Of a stretch of 64,000 nucleotides of DNA, positions 16,908-25,855 are shown piece by piece. The notes beneath the pieces were generated by a model that did not search any database, had not been told where the DNA came from, and was given only the letters and a program-made list of their open reading frames with translations. The translations under genes and the position numbers were made by a program. Origin of the DNA: Marinobacter bohaiensis (GTDB lineage Bacteria; Pseudomonadota; Gammaproteobacteria; Pseudomonadales; Oleiphilaceae); assembly GCF_003258515.1 (NCBI RefSeq), contig NZ_QGEH01000008.1, positions 45,284 to 109,283 of the forward strand. Reading direction: 5' to 3'. How positions within the stretch are numbered: position 1 is the stretch's first letter; each line of letters starts with the position of its first letter.

Positions 16908-18440
16908 TCAGGCTTTGGGGCCTGCCGCCACGATGGCGTCGGAAACGTCGAACTTGGTGAAGTTGTCGACGAACTGGTTGATCAGTTCCTGGGCCTTGGC
17001 GTCGTACTCGGCCGGATCGCTCCAGGTGTTGCGCGGGTTCAGCAGCTTGCTGTCCACGCCCGGAACGTTGGTCGGTACGTCCAGGTTCAGCTTGTCCAGG
17101 TGTTCCACCTCGGCACCTTCCAGGTCGCCGTTCTGGATGGCGCTGATGATGCCGCGGGTGGTGGGGATGCTGAAACGCTCGCCGACACCGTAGGGGCCGC
17201 CGGTCCAGCCGGTGTTGACCAGGTAGACCTTGCTGCCGAACTCTTCCATCCGCTTCATCAGCAGCTCGGCGTAGACGCCGGCCGGGCGCGGGAAGAACGG
17301 TGCGCCGAAGCAGGTGGAGAAGGTGGATTTCAGCTTGGAGGACGAGCCCATCTCGGTGGAGCCCACCAGCGCGGTGTAGCCGCTCAGGAAGTGGTAGGCC
17401 GCCGCTTCCTTGTTGAGCAGGGACACGGGCGGCAGGACGCCGGTCATGTCGCAGGTCAGGAAGACGATGGACGATGGCTCGCCGGCGCGGTTCTCGAGGA
17501 CGCGCTTCTCAACGTGCTCCAGCGGGTAGGCGCAGCGAGAATTCTCGGTCAGGGAAACGTCGGTGTAGTCCGGCTCGCGGGTCTCGTCGTCGATCACCAC
17601 GTTTTCGACGATGGCGCCGAAGCGGATGGCGTCCCAGATGATCGGCTCGTTCTTCTGGCTCAGGTCGATGCACTTGGCGTAGCAGCCGCCTTCGATGTTG
17701 AAGACCGTGCCCGGGCCCCAGCCGTGCTCGTCGTCACCGATCAGGAAGCGATCCGGATCGGCGGACAGGGTAGTCTTGCCGGTGCCGGACAGGCCGAAGA
17801 ACAGGCAGGTTTCGCCGTCTTCGCCAACGTTGGCGGAGCAGTGCATCGGCAGCACGTCTTTTTCCGGCAGCAGGAAGTTCTGCACGGAGAACATGGCCTT
17901 CTTCATCTCACCGGCGTAGTGCATGCCGGCGATCAGCACCTTGCGCTTGGCAAAGTTGATCATCACCGTGCCGTCGCTGTTGGTGCCGTCGCGCTCGGGA
18001 TCGCACTGGAATCCGGCGGCGTTGAGAATCTGCCACTCCTGCTTGTCCGCCGGGTTGAAGCTGTCCGGGCGGATGAACAGGGTGCGGCCGAACAGGTTCT
18101 GCCAGGCGGTTTCGGTGGTCATCTTGACCGGCAGGTAGTGCTCCGGATCGGAACCGACGTGGACGTGAGACACGAACTGGGTCTTGTCCGCCAGGTAGGC
18201 TTCAACCCGGTCCCACAGGGCGTCGAACTTGTCCCCGTCGATGGGGCGGTTGATCGGGCCCCAGTGGATCGCGTCGGAGGTGCTGGGCTCCTCGACGATG
18301 AACCGGTCCATCGGTGAACGGCCGGTCCGCTTGCCGGTTTTGACAACCAGTGACCCGTTGGCAGCCAGACGGCCTTCTTTGCGCTCCAGCGCCAGTTCGA
18401 CCAGTCGTGCTGTACTCAAATCAGTGTAAGTGTTACTCAC
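16908..18440 (-). CDS. pckA: Phosphoenolpyruvate carboxykinase (ATP)
   Basis: A 510-residue enzyme converting oxaloacetate and ATP to PEP, CO2 and ADP at the start of gluconeogenesis. The kinase-1a P-loop [18 protein letters not shown] (about 235-252) and the metal-site [11 protein letters not shown] are clear. [14 protein letters not shown] near the N-terminus and [11 protein letters not shown] are also family motifs. The start [18 protein letters not shown] has a usual length. Single-gene unit with its own terminator downstream. Presence of the ATP-dependent form is typical of gammaproteobacteria growing on organic acids. Confidence 0.97.
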   Translation of the reverse strand: MSNTYTDLSTARLVELALERKEGRLAANGSLVVKTGKRTGRSPMDRFIVEEPSTSDAIHWGPINRPIDGDKFDALWDRVEAYLADKTQFVSHVHVGSDPEHYLPVKMTTETAWQNLFGRTLFIRPDSFNPADKQEWQILNAAGFQCDPERDGTNSDGTVMINFAKRKVLIAGMHYAGEMKKAMFSVQNFLLPEKDVLPMHCSANVGEDGETCLFFGLSGTGKTTLSADPDRFLIGDDEHGWGPGTVFNIEGGCYAKCIDLSQKNEPIIWDAIRFGAIVENVVIDDETREPDYTDVSLTENSRCAYPLEHVEKRVLENRAGEPSSIVFLTCDMTGVLPPVSLLNKEAAAYHFLSGYTALVGSTEMGSSSKLKSTFSTCFGAPFFPRPAGVYAELLMKRMEEFGSKVYLVNTGWTGGPYGVGERFSIPTTRGIISAIQNGDLEGAEVEHLDKLNLDVPTNVPGVDSKLLNPRNTWSDPAEYDAKAQELINQFVDNFTKFDVSDAIVAAGPKA

Positions 18441-18572
18441 TTCTCGACCTCGCCCTCGAGTAGTTTCGGCATTGTTCGATCCGGCGCAGGATGCGGGCTA
18501 ACCCACCCGAATCTGGCGGTTTTATGAACAATCGGATTCGCACAGGCGCGCTATTATGCCAGAGAGCTGTTC

Positions 18573-18618
18573 AAAAAACGACTGCCCGCAAAGCCCGTGG
18601 TTGACGGCTTTGCGGGCA
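18573..18618 (-). terminator. Intrinsic terminator of hslO
   Basis: TGCCCGCAAAGCC (18583-18595) pairs perfectly with GGCTTTGCGGGCA (18606-18618). On the minus strand the stem is followed by a six-T run (18578-18573). It sits just beyond the hslO stop. The pckA promoter should lie between here and 18440; CATAAT on the minus strand at 18553-18558 is a possible -10. Confidence 0.88.
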
Positions 18619-18643
18619 TTTCGAACGGCTCCCGGCAGCGTGC

Positions 18644-19495
18644 TCAGTGCAGTGGGTGTCCGTGGAACAGTTGATCGATCTCGTTCCGGTCAAACCGGTA
18701 CTGCGTATGGCAGAACTGGCAATCCATCTCGATGGAGCCCTGCTCATCGAGAATGCTGTAGCACTCGTCCTTGCCGACGGATTCCAGCGCGGCCAGGGTA
18801 CGCTCCCGGGAGCAGCTGCACTGGAAACGCACCGTTTCCGGATCGAACAGACGCAGCGTTTCTTCGTGGAACAGGCGATGCAGCACGGTTTCGCTGTCCA
18901 GACCCAGCAGCTCCTCCGCCTTGATGGTACTGGCCAGGTGGCCGACCCGTTGCCATAGATCGTCGTCGGCGCTGGTAGCGCCCGGCAGGCGCTGCAGCAT
19001 CAGGCCGGCGGCCTGCTCGCCGTCGGCGAACAGGAACAGGCGCGTGGCAATCTGCTCGGACCGTTCGAAATAGTCTTCCAGGCACTCCGACAGGTTGTCG
19101 TGCTCGCGCGGCACCACGCCCTGGTAGCGCTGGCCACGATCCGGAGTGATGGTGATCGCCATGCGCCCCTCGCCGAGCAGCTCGTCCAGGCTTTCGCCGT
19201 CCGGTGCCGTCTCGTAGCGGGCGATACCGCGTACCGCCCGGTCGTGGCTGCACTCGGCCAGCAGCATGCGAACCGGCCCTTCGCCCTGGGCCTGGATGGA
19301 CAGCGAGCCCTCGAACTTGAGGGTGCCGGACAGCAGCACACTGGCGCTCAGGGTTTCGCCCAGCAGATGCTGGATGCGGTCGGGGTAGGCGGCCTGGGAC
19401 AGGATTTCGCGATAGCTGTCGGACAGGCGCACCCACTCGCCCCGGACCTGGCTGTCTTCAAAAAGGAATCGCTGGAACTGATCGTCCAAAGCCAT
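18644..19495 (-). CDS. hslO: Hsp33, redox-regulated chaperone
   Basis: A 283-residue cytoplasmic holdase activated by disulfide formation. The C-terminal zinc/redox switch is visible: CSCSRERT (CxC) and DCQFCHTQYRF (CxxC). The N-terminal domain has FLFEDSQVRGEWVRL, a family signature. ATG at 19495 is chosen because MALDDQFQRFLFED is the family start and AAGAGG precedes it; a 31-residue upstream extension is unsupported. It forms a heat-shock pair with hslR directly upstream. Confidence 0.95.
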   Translation of the reverse strand: MALDDQFQRFLFEDSQVRGEWVRLSDSYREILSQAAYPDRIQHLLGETLSASVLLSGTLKFEGSLSIQAQGEGPVRMLLAECSHDRAVRGIARYETAPDGESLDELLGEGRMAITITPDRGQRYQGVVPREHDNLSECLEDYFERSEQIATRLFLFADGEQAAGLMLQRLPGATSADDDLWQRVGHLASTIKAEELLGLDSETVLHRLFHEETLRLFDPETVRFQCSCSRERTLAALESVGKDECYSILDEQGSIEMDCQFCHTQYRFDRNEIDQLFHGHPLH

Positions 19496-19568
19496 GTACG
19501 GACCTCTTGCGGAATACGCGGATAATTCGGTTTCGGTTGTGCAGGCGACTGTGCGGGCCGTGCCGGAC

Positions 19569-19973
19569 CTACAGTCCCTGCTGCTCACGGAAGCGTTGCA
19601 GGTCGCGGCGGTCCTTCTTGGTCGGCCGGCGGGCGGGGGGCAGCTGGGCGGCCTGCATGGTCTTGCGCTGCCAGGCCATTTCCTCGCGCCGCTTCTCGCT
19701 TTCCTGTGTCTCGTGGTAGAGCTTCTGGGCCTCGGGTGCGCCGCGGCGGCGGTCGCTGATGTCGTCGATGACGACTTCCTTCTCCTGGTGGCCCAGTCTC
19801 AGGCGCAGCCGAGCGCCCACTTCCACGGCCTTGCCGGGCTTGGTGCGCTGGCTGTTGTAGTGGACCTTGCCGCCTTCGATGGCTTCCTTGGCAATGGTCC
19901 GGGTCTTGTAGAAACGTGCGGCCCAAAGCCATTTGTCGAGCCGCACACGGTCACTCGTGTCCGTTGAACTCAT
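19569..19973 (-). CDS. hslR: Hsp15, ribosome-associated S4-domain protein
   Basis: A 134-residue RNA-binding protein. The S4 domain is seen in VRLDKWLWAARFYKTRTIAK and GGKVHYNSQRTKPGK. The C-terminal tail is long, basic and helical (RRPTKKDRRDLQRFREQQ). Hsp15 binds stalled 50S subunits carrying nascent chains and helps recycle them. It lies 73 bp upstream of hslO on the same strand, as in E. coli. Confidence 0.95.
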   Translation of the reverse strand: MSSTDTSDRVRLDKWLWAARFYKTRTIAKEAIEGGKVHYNSQRTKPGKAVEVGARLRLRLGHQEKEVVIDDISDRRRGAPEAQKLYHETQESEKRREEMAWQRKTMQAAQLPPARRPTKKDRRDLQRFREQQGL

Positions 19974-20096
19974 GATGCTCCGGTTCTAGTCGGTCGATAC
20001 CTGCTGTCGCCATGACGTCGTTACCCGTCAGTATAACGTGATCAGCCCGGCGATGGGACGATAGGAATGCTCGAAGACCCTGATCGGAAAATCCTC

Positions 20097-20777
20097 TTAC
20101 CGGGCAATGGGCTCGCCGCTGACCGGATGCAGGAGTTCATCGAAGTGCGCGATCGACGCCAGCCCGTCGTGGGCCGGTCGCACCGGCTCGCGGCTGTCCG
20201 GTGCCAGAATCGCCAGCAGGTGCCCGATGCCGGCGCGGCGGGCGCTGTCCAGTACCGGCAGGCTGTCGTCCACCATCAGGGTGCGCTCCGGGCGATAGGG
20301 CTCGGTGTCGGCCAGGTCGGCCCAGAACTGGAGGTCTTCCTTGGGGCGCCCGAAGTCGTGGGTCGACAGGACCCGGTCCACATGCTGATCCAGGCCGGTT
20401 TTCTCCAGCTTCAGGGCCAGCGGTTTGGGATGGCAGTTGGTGACGATCACACAGCGCCGGCCGCTGGCGCGAATCGCCGCCATGAAGGCCCGGGCGTGCG
20501 GACGGTAGGCAATGCGGTCGCCGACTTCGCGCTTGAGGGCAGTGATGTCGACGTCCAGGCGATCGCTCCAGTAGTCCACGCAGTACCATTGCAGGGAACC
20601 TTTTTCCGACTCGATCCGGGGAATGATGTGGGCCCGGGCATCCTCGTGGCTGATGGCCTTGAGTTCGGCGTAGCGACGGGGCAGGTGTTCGAGCCAGAAA
20701 TGGCTGTCGAAGTGCAGGTCCAGCAGTGTTCCATCCATATCCAGGAACACGGTATCGAGCGCTGGCCAGTCGATCAT
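20097..20777 (-). CDS. yrfG: YrfG-type GMP/IMP 5'-nucleotidase (HAD family)
   Basis: A 226-residue HAD hydrolase. Motif I is VFLDMDGTLLDLHFDS near residues 10-25, motif II is CVIVTNCHP, and motif IV is TLMVDDSLPVLDSA. E. coli YrfG dephosphorylates purine monophosphates. ATG at 20777 (MIDWPALDTVFLD) fits the family length of about 222; the 15-residue upstream extension is less likely. It lies upstream of hslR-hslO with a 123-bp gap, matching the yrfG-hslR-hslO order in enterobacteria. Confidence 0.92.
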   Translation of the reverse strand: MIDWPALDTVFLDMDGTLLDLHFDSHFWLEHLPRRYAELKAISHEDARAHIIPRIESEKGSLQWYCVDYWSDRLDVDITALKREVGDRIAYRPHARAFMAAIRASGRRCVIVTNCHPKPLALKLEKTGLDQHVDRVLSTHDFGRPKEDLQFWADLADTEPYRPERTLMVDDSLPVLDSARRAGIGHLLAILAPDSREPVRPAHDGLASIAHFDELLHPVSGEPIAR

Positions 20778-20855
20778 GGCGGCAGTCCCGCGGTTAAAGA
20801 ATGTGCCGCCAGACTGCCGCAATCCCGGTGAGGGGGCAATAGGGCCTTGCCGTGA

Positions 20856-21185
20856 CTAGTCCGCGGCGCCAACCGTATCCTGCTTGCGGCCGGAATGGAT
20901 GCAGCCCAGGCAGCGTACGAAGGTCGAACGGGCCGGGCCCAGCACCAGTTTTTCACCGGCATCGGCGGCGTTACCGCCCAGCAGGGAGAAGGGCAGGGAA
21001 ACGATGTAGACGGCGGTGCCGACCACGGTCGTGGCCAGCAGCAGCGGGCGCGCGATCACCGCATCGGCTGCCATCTCGGCCGCGTTTGGCTCGTTGTCCA
21101 TGGACTGGGCGTGGCTGATTGAGGAAAAGGCCATCAGGGTCATGGCCAGGGTCATGGTGCATACACGGACAAGCTTGGTGATCAT
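20856..21185 (-). CDS. Small exported or membrane protein with a CLGC motif
   Basis: 109 residues. The N-terminal signal MITKLVRVCTMTLAMTLMAF ends at about SISHA. A second hydrophobic stretch LLLATTVVGTAVYIVSLPFSLL (about 50-71) and a conserved-looking end (GEKLVLGPARSTFVRCLGC) follow. Similar Pseudomonas proteins carry a vague 'multidrug transporter' label, but one or two membrane segments cannot form a transporter. An AGGAGC ribosome-binding site precedes the ATG. Function unknown. The same frame stays open far upstream, but that reading is the shadow of mutM. Confidence 0.75.
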   Translation of the reverse strand: MITKLVRVCTMTLAMTLMAFSSISHAQSMDNEPNAAEMAADAVIARPLLLATTVVGTAVYIVSLPFSLLGGNAADAGEKLVLGPARSTFVRCLGCIHSGRKQDTVGAAD

Positions 21186-21336
21186 CGTTCTGCTCCTGGA
21201 ATCGGTACACCTGGGCGAGGGCATTCCCCCGCCAACCGTGCGGGATGGGTCCTTCCTGACGGATGCCTCGAACGTTTCCAGAGCCCGAATCCGGGCAAAG
21301 AAAAGTCGTCCGCGAAGAGCCCCCTGCGGTCCCTTA

Positions 21337-21364
21337 ACTATGTACCAATTCCCTGTAATTTCAA
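21337..21364 (-). promoter_or_regulatory. Putative promoter for the small CLGC protein
   Basis: On the minus strand TTGAAA (21364-21359), 16 bp, CATAGT (21342-21337). The leader would be about 145 nt. Pattern match only. Confidence 0.35.
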
Positions 21365-21388
21365 ACGTCGGGATCAGCAATCGGTCGG

Positions 21389-22204
21389 TCAGCGCTGGCA
21401 GCGGGGGCAGTAGACCGTGGAACGCTGGCCGAGGCGGATTTCCTTCAACGGCGTGTCGCAGTGGCGGCAGGGCTCGCCGCCGCGCCCGTAGACGTTGAGA
21501 GACTGGGCAAAGTAGCCCGGTTTGCCATCGCTGTTGATGAAGTCGCGCAGGGTGGTGCCGCCCATGAGGATGGCGGCGGTGAGGATCTCCCGGATGGCTT
21601 CCACCAGGCGCATCATGCGCGCCTTGCCCACCTTGCCGGCGGGGCGCTTGGGGTGGATGCCGGCCATGTACAGGGCTTCGTTGGCGTAGATGTTGCCCAC
21701 GCCGACGACGATTCGGCTGTCCATGATGAACGTCTTGATCGCCGTGCTGCGGCCGCGGGACTGGCGGTAGAGCTGATGGCCGGTAAAGGCCACCGGGTCC
21801 AGGGGCTCCGGGCCCAGGTGGCTGATCAGCGGGTGGGCGTCCGGGTCGTCGCTCCACAACCAGGCGCCGAAGCGCCGCGGGTCGTTGTAAAGCAGCCGGT
21901 GATTGTCGCCCAGGTCCAGCTCCACGTGGTCGTGGGTCAGTCGCGGACTGCCGTCGGTGACGATGCGCAGACTGCCGGACATGCCCAGGTGGATCATCAG
22001 CGTGCCACTGTCGAAGCGCACCAGCAGGTATTTGGCGCGGCGGTCGACCTCTCGCGCCAACTGGCCGGTGAGGCGCTGGGCCAGGTCGTCGGGGATCGGC
22101 CAGCGCAGGCGCGGTTCGTGCACCTGGACCGAGCGGATGGTGCGCTGCTCCAGGAACGGGGCGATGCCGCGACGGGTGGTTTCGACTTCGGGGAGTTCGG
22201 GCAC
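21389..22204 (-). CDS. mutM: Formamidopyrimidine-DNA glycosylase
   Basis: A 271-residue base-excision repair enzyme that removes 8-oxoguanine and other oxidised purines. The start is a GTG at 22204: the enzyme needs the catalytic N-terminal proline after fMet removal, and the sequence reads (V)[13 protein letters not shown]. The helix-two-turn-helix [18 protein letters not shown] and the C-terminal zinc finger [12 protein letters not shown]...CPRC are complete. Any longer reading would bury the catalytic proline, so the GTG start is firm. Confidence 0.96.
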   Translation of the reverse strand: MPELPEVETTRRGIAPFLEQRTIRSVQVHEPRLRWPIPDDLAQRLTGQLAREVDRRAKYLLVRFDSGTLMIHLGMSGSLRIVTDGSPRLTHDHVELDLGDNHRLLYNDPRRFGAWLWSDDPDAHPLISHLGPEPLDPVAFTGHQLYRQSRGRSTAIKTFIMDSRIVVGVGNIYANEALYMAGIHPKRPAGKVGKARMMRLVEAIREILTAAILMGGTTLRDFINSDGKPGYFAQSLNVYGRGGEPCRHCDTPLKEIRLGQRSTVYCPRCQR

Positions 22205-22372
22205 GGGAATATCCTTGCGGGACCGGTCAGCTGAGGGCGGATTGTCGCCCACCCGGCGCCAATGTCAATGCGGCGCATCCGCCACAATTCGTTACCGGGG
22301 CACACAATCGGCAATCGCCGGCAACGCGCCGGTGCAGGCGGTCACAGAAGCAATCTGTTTCCTATTCGACCC

Positions 22373-22402
22373 TTGTTGTAGCTTACAGGTGTCAGCTAGA
22401 CT
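22373..22402 (+). promoter_or_regulatory. Promoter with overlapping palindromic operator for the desaturase
   Basis: TTGTTG (22373-22378), an 18-bp spacer, TAGACT (22397-22402). The spacer is almost entirely a dyad at 22379-22398 of the form TAGCTnACAnnTGTnAGCTA, with 16 of 20 positions symmetric. An operator between -35 and -10 is the layout expected for a repressor such as the TetR-family DesT that controls Pseudomonas desaturases. No regulator gene is adjacent. The rest of 22205-22527 holds nothing else I recognise. Confidence 0.55.
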
Positions 22403-22527
22403 GCGAACAGTTCAGGGGCTCATCCAATCAACGACAATGACCGGAAGCCACTGAGAACGTCAGGTTCCCACGGCGGGGAGATAAGGATCGTCTTTTCGCG
22501 CTCGCTATTTCTCTGAGGACATTACCT

Positions 22528-23703
22528 ATGTGGTACAACGGTCTCCTGGACCTTTCGGCCTGGCAGCTGGTGCTGGTCGTTCTGGCCATGACCCACGTGA
22601 CCATTGTCAGCGTCACCCTGTATCTGCACCGCCATTCCGCGCACAACTCGCTGGATCTGCACCCCGTGCTGTCGCATTTCTTCCGTTTCTGGCTGTGGTT
22701 GACCACCGCCCAGAATACCAAGGAATGGACCGCCATCCATCGCAAGCACCACGCCACCTGCGAGACCGAAGAGGATCCGCACAGTCCGGTGGTCAAAGGC
22801 CTGAAGAAGGTGCTGTCCGAGGGCGCCGAGCTCTACCGGGATGCGGCCACGCCGGAGACCCTGGAGCGCTACGGTCAGCGCACGCCGGAAGACTGGGTCG
22901 AGCGAAACGTCTACTCGCGCCACCGCATGTCGGGCATTGCGCTGATGGCCGTGCTCAATCTGGCGCTGTTCGGCGTGAATGGCATCTGGATCTGGGCGGT
23001 CCAGATGATGTGGATCCCGTTCTGGGCGGCCGGCGTGATCAACGGCATCGGTCACTATTTCGGCTACCGCAATTTCGAGTGTGCGGACAACGCCCGCAAC
23101 ATCAGCCCCTGGGGCCTGATCGTCGGCGGCGAGGAACTGCACAACAACCACCACACCTATCCCAATTCCGCCAAGCTGTCGCGGCGCTGGTACGAAGTGG
23201 ACATCGGCTGGGGATACATCCGCCTGTTCCAGTTCTTCAAACTGGCCAAGCCCAAGGGCTACCGACCCATCGCGCACCGGGTGCCGGGCAAGCTGGATAT
23301 GGATGTGGAAACCGTCCAGGCGATCGCCAACAACCGTTTCGACATCATGCGCCAGTACCGCAAGCGCGTGCTGGAGCCGGTGCTGCGTCAGCAGAAGACG
23401 GTGATGGAAGAGGACATCAAGCCGCTGTATCGGCGGGCGCGCAAACTGCTGTCACGGGAAGTGACCCTGATCCAGCCGCGCGACCAGAAACAGCTGGATT
23501 CCCTGCTGGAGCGCAACGCGGTACTGCGCCAGATCTACGACAAGAGCCACGAGCTGCAGGCCCTGTGGCGTCGCCGCGGCGTCAAGCCGCAGGACAAGCT
23601 GCACGCCCTGGCTCAATGGTGTCGTGAGGCGGAGGAGAGCGGCATCCGTTATCTCGAGGATTTCGCCGCGCACCTCAAGTCCTACGCCCTGCGTCCGGCC
23701 TAA
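22528..23703 (+). CDS. Fatty acid (acyl-CoA) desaturase, DesB-like
   Basis: A 391-residue membrane di-iron desaturase that introduces a double bond into saturated acyl chains. All three histidine boxes are present: HRHSAH at 34-39, HRKHH at 71-75, and HNNHH near residue 205. Hydrophobic segments flank them, and the C-terminal ~150 residues are a basic, helical, cytoplasmic tail. It most resembles the aerobic acyl-CoA delta-9 desaturases of Pseudomonas (DesB/DesA type). The palindromic operator overlapping its promoter implies fatty-acid-responsive repression. Confidence 0.92.
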   Translation: MWYNGLLDLSAWQLVLVVLAMTHVTIVSVTLYLHRHSAHNSLDLHPVLSHFFRFWLWLTTAQNTKEWTAIHRKHHATCETEEDPHSPVVKGLKKVLSEGAELYRDAATPETLERYGQRTPEDWVERNVYSRHRMSGIALMAVLNLALFGVNGIWIWAVQMMWIPFWAAGVINGIGHYFGYRNFECADNARNISPWGLIVGGEELHNNHHTYPNSAKLSRRWYEVDIGWGYIRLFQFFKLAKPKGYRPIAHRVPGKLDMDVETVQAIANNRFDIMRQYRKRVLEPVLRQQKTVMEEDIKPLYRRARKLLSREVTLIQPRDQKQLDSLLERNAVLRQIYDKSHELQALWRRRGVKPQDKLHALAQWCREAEESGIRYLEDFAAHLKSYALRPA

Positions 23704-23782
23704 GTCCGGGCGCGAGCACCCGGCGCGGGATCCCTGTGCCGGGCGTCACTTTCGCGTCACGGCACGCTTTCCATTCGGCTTT

Positions 23783-24400
23783 CTATTCGATGCGATACAG
23801 CCGGCAGCACACCTGACCGGCGGTTTTCTCGCGGTGCAGCGACCAGTGGGCCGGCACGCCCACGCCCGCCAGTTCCTTCTCGTGCTCCAGGTAGATCCAA
23901 CTGCCCGGGCCCACCCAGCCGTTCTCATCAATCAGGGGCAGCAGGCGGCTGAGCCAGTCCTGGCGGAAGGGGGCATCCATCATCAGGATGTCCATCGGCG
24001 CCTCGGGGGCGCGCGCCAGGAACGCCGCCACATCCTCGCAGGCCACCTGGCCGGAGCGGCTTTTCAGCACGCCCAGGTTGTTGCGCAGGGCGTCTGTCAG
24101 GGCGCGGGTATGATCGACGAAGGTGACGTCGGCGGCGCCCCGCGACAGGGCCTCCAACCCCAGCACGCCGCTGCCGGCGAACAGGTCCAGGCAGCGGGCC
24201 CCGGGCACCACCGGCATCAACCAGTTGAACAGGGTTTCGCGCACCCGGGACGGAGTCGGACGCACCCCACCCATGGCGGGAAACGTCAGTCGCCGGCTGC
24301 GCCATTCGCCACCGATGATGCGGAGTTCGCCGGTCTCGACCGGTGCAGGGCGGCCACCGCGGCGGGCAGAGCCGGATTTTTGGGACGTTTTGCGAGGCAT
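23783..24400 (-). CDS. rsmD: 16S rRNA (guanine966-N2)-methyltransferase
   Basis: A 205-residue SAM-dependent methyltransferase. RIIGGEWRSRRLTFP and GVRPTPSRVRETLFNWL are family signatures and the SAM site is CLDLFAGSGVLGLEALSRG. The catalytic motif IV, normally (D/N)PPF, reads MMDAPFRQD, so the first proline is an alanine. That could soften activity or be tolerated. It is divergent from ftsY, the classic rsmD-ftsY arrangement. Confidence 0.94.
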   Translation of the reverse strand: MPRKTSQKSGSARRGGRPAPVETGELRIIGGEWRSRRLTFPAMGGVRPTPSRVRETLFNWLMPVVPGARCLDLFAGSGVLGLEALSRGAADVTFVDHTRALTDALRNNLGVLKSRSGQVACEDVAAFLARAPEAPMDILMMDAPFRQDWLSRLLPLIDENGWVGPGSWIYLEHEKELAGVGVPAHWSLHREKTAGQVCCRLYRIE

Positions 24401-24491
24401 GGATTGGCCCGGTTAGCGATGTCTTGAATGACGCGGGCCGTCGCCCGGCGCGGCCCGAATGAAGCGCAGTGTACCCAAAAGCGGCGCCGGT

Positions 24492-24521
24492 TTGGACGAT
24501 CCTTGGCCAGGCCGCTAGAAT
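24492..24521 (+). promoter_or_regulatory. Putative sigma-70 promoter of ftsY-ftsE-ftsX
   Basis: TTGGAC (24492-24497), an 18-bp spacer and TAGAAT (24516-24521), about 80 bp before the ftsY ATG. It lies in the divergent gap with rsmD. Confidence 0.5.
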
Positions 24522-24599
24522 ACGCCGTTCTGATGGCGTGCGCCGCCCATCGGCGCCGCCCCTTCGATGTCTCACCTTCTTGACCGACGGAACTGCAAT

Positions 24600-25817
24600 A
24601 TGATGGCAGAGTGGATTATGACGGGCCTGCTGGCCCTGCTGGTTCTTGTGTTTGTGGCGGAGCTTGTGGGCAAGCGTCGGAACCTCCCGCGCCCCAAGGC
24701 CGTTCCCCAGCGCAAACCGGAAGCCCAGCCCGGTGCCGAGCCTGTCGAGGCGGAGCCATCGCAGGACGCCAAAGCCCCGGTTGAGACCAAAGAGCCGCCC
24801 GTCGCCGAATCCCCGGCAGCGGCGGAACCCGAACCGGACGTTGAAACCAGGCCTGAAGCGGCTCCCGAGCCCGTCGAGGAGCCCGAGCCGGAAACCCAGG
24901 CCAGCGTGTTCCAGCGCATCAGGCAGGGCCTCGGTAAGACTCGTGCCAATCTGGGGTCCGGCCTGGCGGACCTGTTCTCGGCGGGCAAATCGGTGGACGA
25001 GGATCTGCTGGAAGAGATCGAGACCACCCTGCTGACCGCTGACGTGGGCATCACTGCCACCACCGAGATCATCGATTCGCTGACCGAAAAGCTCGAGCGC
25101 AAGCAGCTCAAGGACGGCGACGCGGTGCGCAAGGCGCTGAAGGACGAGCTGCGCGGCCTGCTGGCGGACAGCACCCAGCCGCTGACCATCGACGGCAGCA
25201 AGAAGCCCTACGTGATCCTCGTTGTCGGCGTCAACGGCGTGGGCAAGACCACCACCATCGGCAAGATGGCGCGCAAGTTCAAGGCTGAGGGCAAGTCGGT
25301 CATGCTGGCTGCCGGCGACACCTTCCGGGCGGCTGCAGTGGAACAGCTGCAGGTCTGGGGCGAACGTAACGATGTACCGGTCGTCGCCCAGCACACCGGG
25401 GCCGACAGCGCGTCGGTGATCTTCGACGCCGTGCAGTCGGCCCAGTCCCGCGGCACCGACGTGGTGATCGCCGACACCGCCGGGCGCCTGCAGAACAAGG
25501 ACAACCTCATGAGCGAGCTGGAGAAGGTGGTTCGCGTCATGAAGAAGCTGGACGTCGAGACCCCGCACGAGGTGATGCTGGTACTGGATGCCGGAACCGG
25601 TCAGAATGCCCTCAGTCAGGCGCAGGTCTTCCAGCAGGCAGTCGGCGTGACCGGCGTGACCCTGACCAAGCTGGATGGTACGGCCAAGGGCGGCATCATC
25701 TTTGCGGTGGCCCGTCAGCTCAAGCTGCCGATCCGTTATATCGGCGTCGGCGAGCAGGCCGAGGATCTGCGTCCGTTTGAAGCCGAAGCCTTCGTCGAAG
25801 CCCTGTTCGACGAATAG
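24600..25817 (+). CDS. ftsY: FtsY, signal recognition particle receptor
   Basis: A 405-residue SRP GTPase that docks SRP-ribosome complexes at the membrane. From the N-terminus: a strongly hydrophobic segment (WIMTGLLALLVLVFVAEL, about 5-22), an acidic Pro/Glu/Ala-rich A domain (about 30-105), the N domain, and the G domain. G1 is GVNGVGKTTTIGKMA near residue 210; DTAGRLQNK and TKLDGTAKGG follow. ATG at 24600 is followed by a second ATG; an ATG at 24567 would add 11 residues. The hydrophobic N-terminus is unlike E. coli FtsY and may anchor it directly. Confidence 0.95.
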   Translation: MMAEWIMTGLLALLVLVFVAELVGKRRNLPRPKAVPQRKPEAQPGAEPVEAEPSQDAKAPVETKEPPVAESPAAAEPEPDVETRPEAAPEPVEEPEPETQASVFQRIRQGLGKTRANLGSGLADLFSAGKSVDEDLLEEIETTLLTADVGITATTEIIDSLTEKLERKQLKDGDAVRKALKDELRGLLADSTQPLTIDGSKKPYVILVVGVNGVGKTTTIGKMARKFKAEGKSVMLAAGDTFRAAAVEQLQVWGERNDVPVVAQHTGADSASVIFDAVQSAQSRGTDVVIADTAGRLQNKDNLMSELEKVVRVMKKLDVETPHEVMLVLDAGTGQNALSQAQVFQQAVGVTGVTLTKLDGTAKGGIIFAVARQLKLPIRYIGVGEQAEDLRPFEAEAFVEALFDE

Positions 25818-25855
25818 GGCCCGCGCGGGAATTTGCCAGACAGGACGGACAGCCG

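Noticed and set aside
17100..18317. 405-codon open frame antisense to pckA
   Set aside because: The pckA reading carries all PEPCK motifs; the antisense frame has none.
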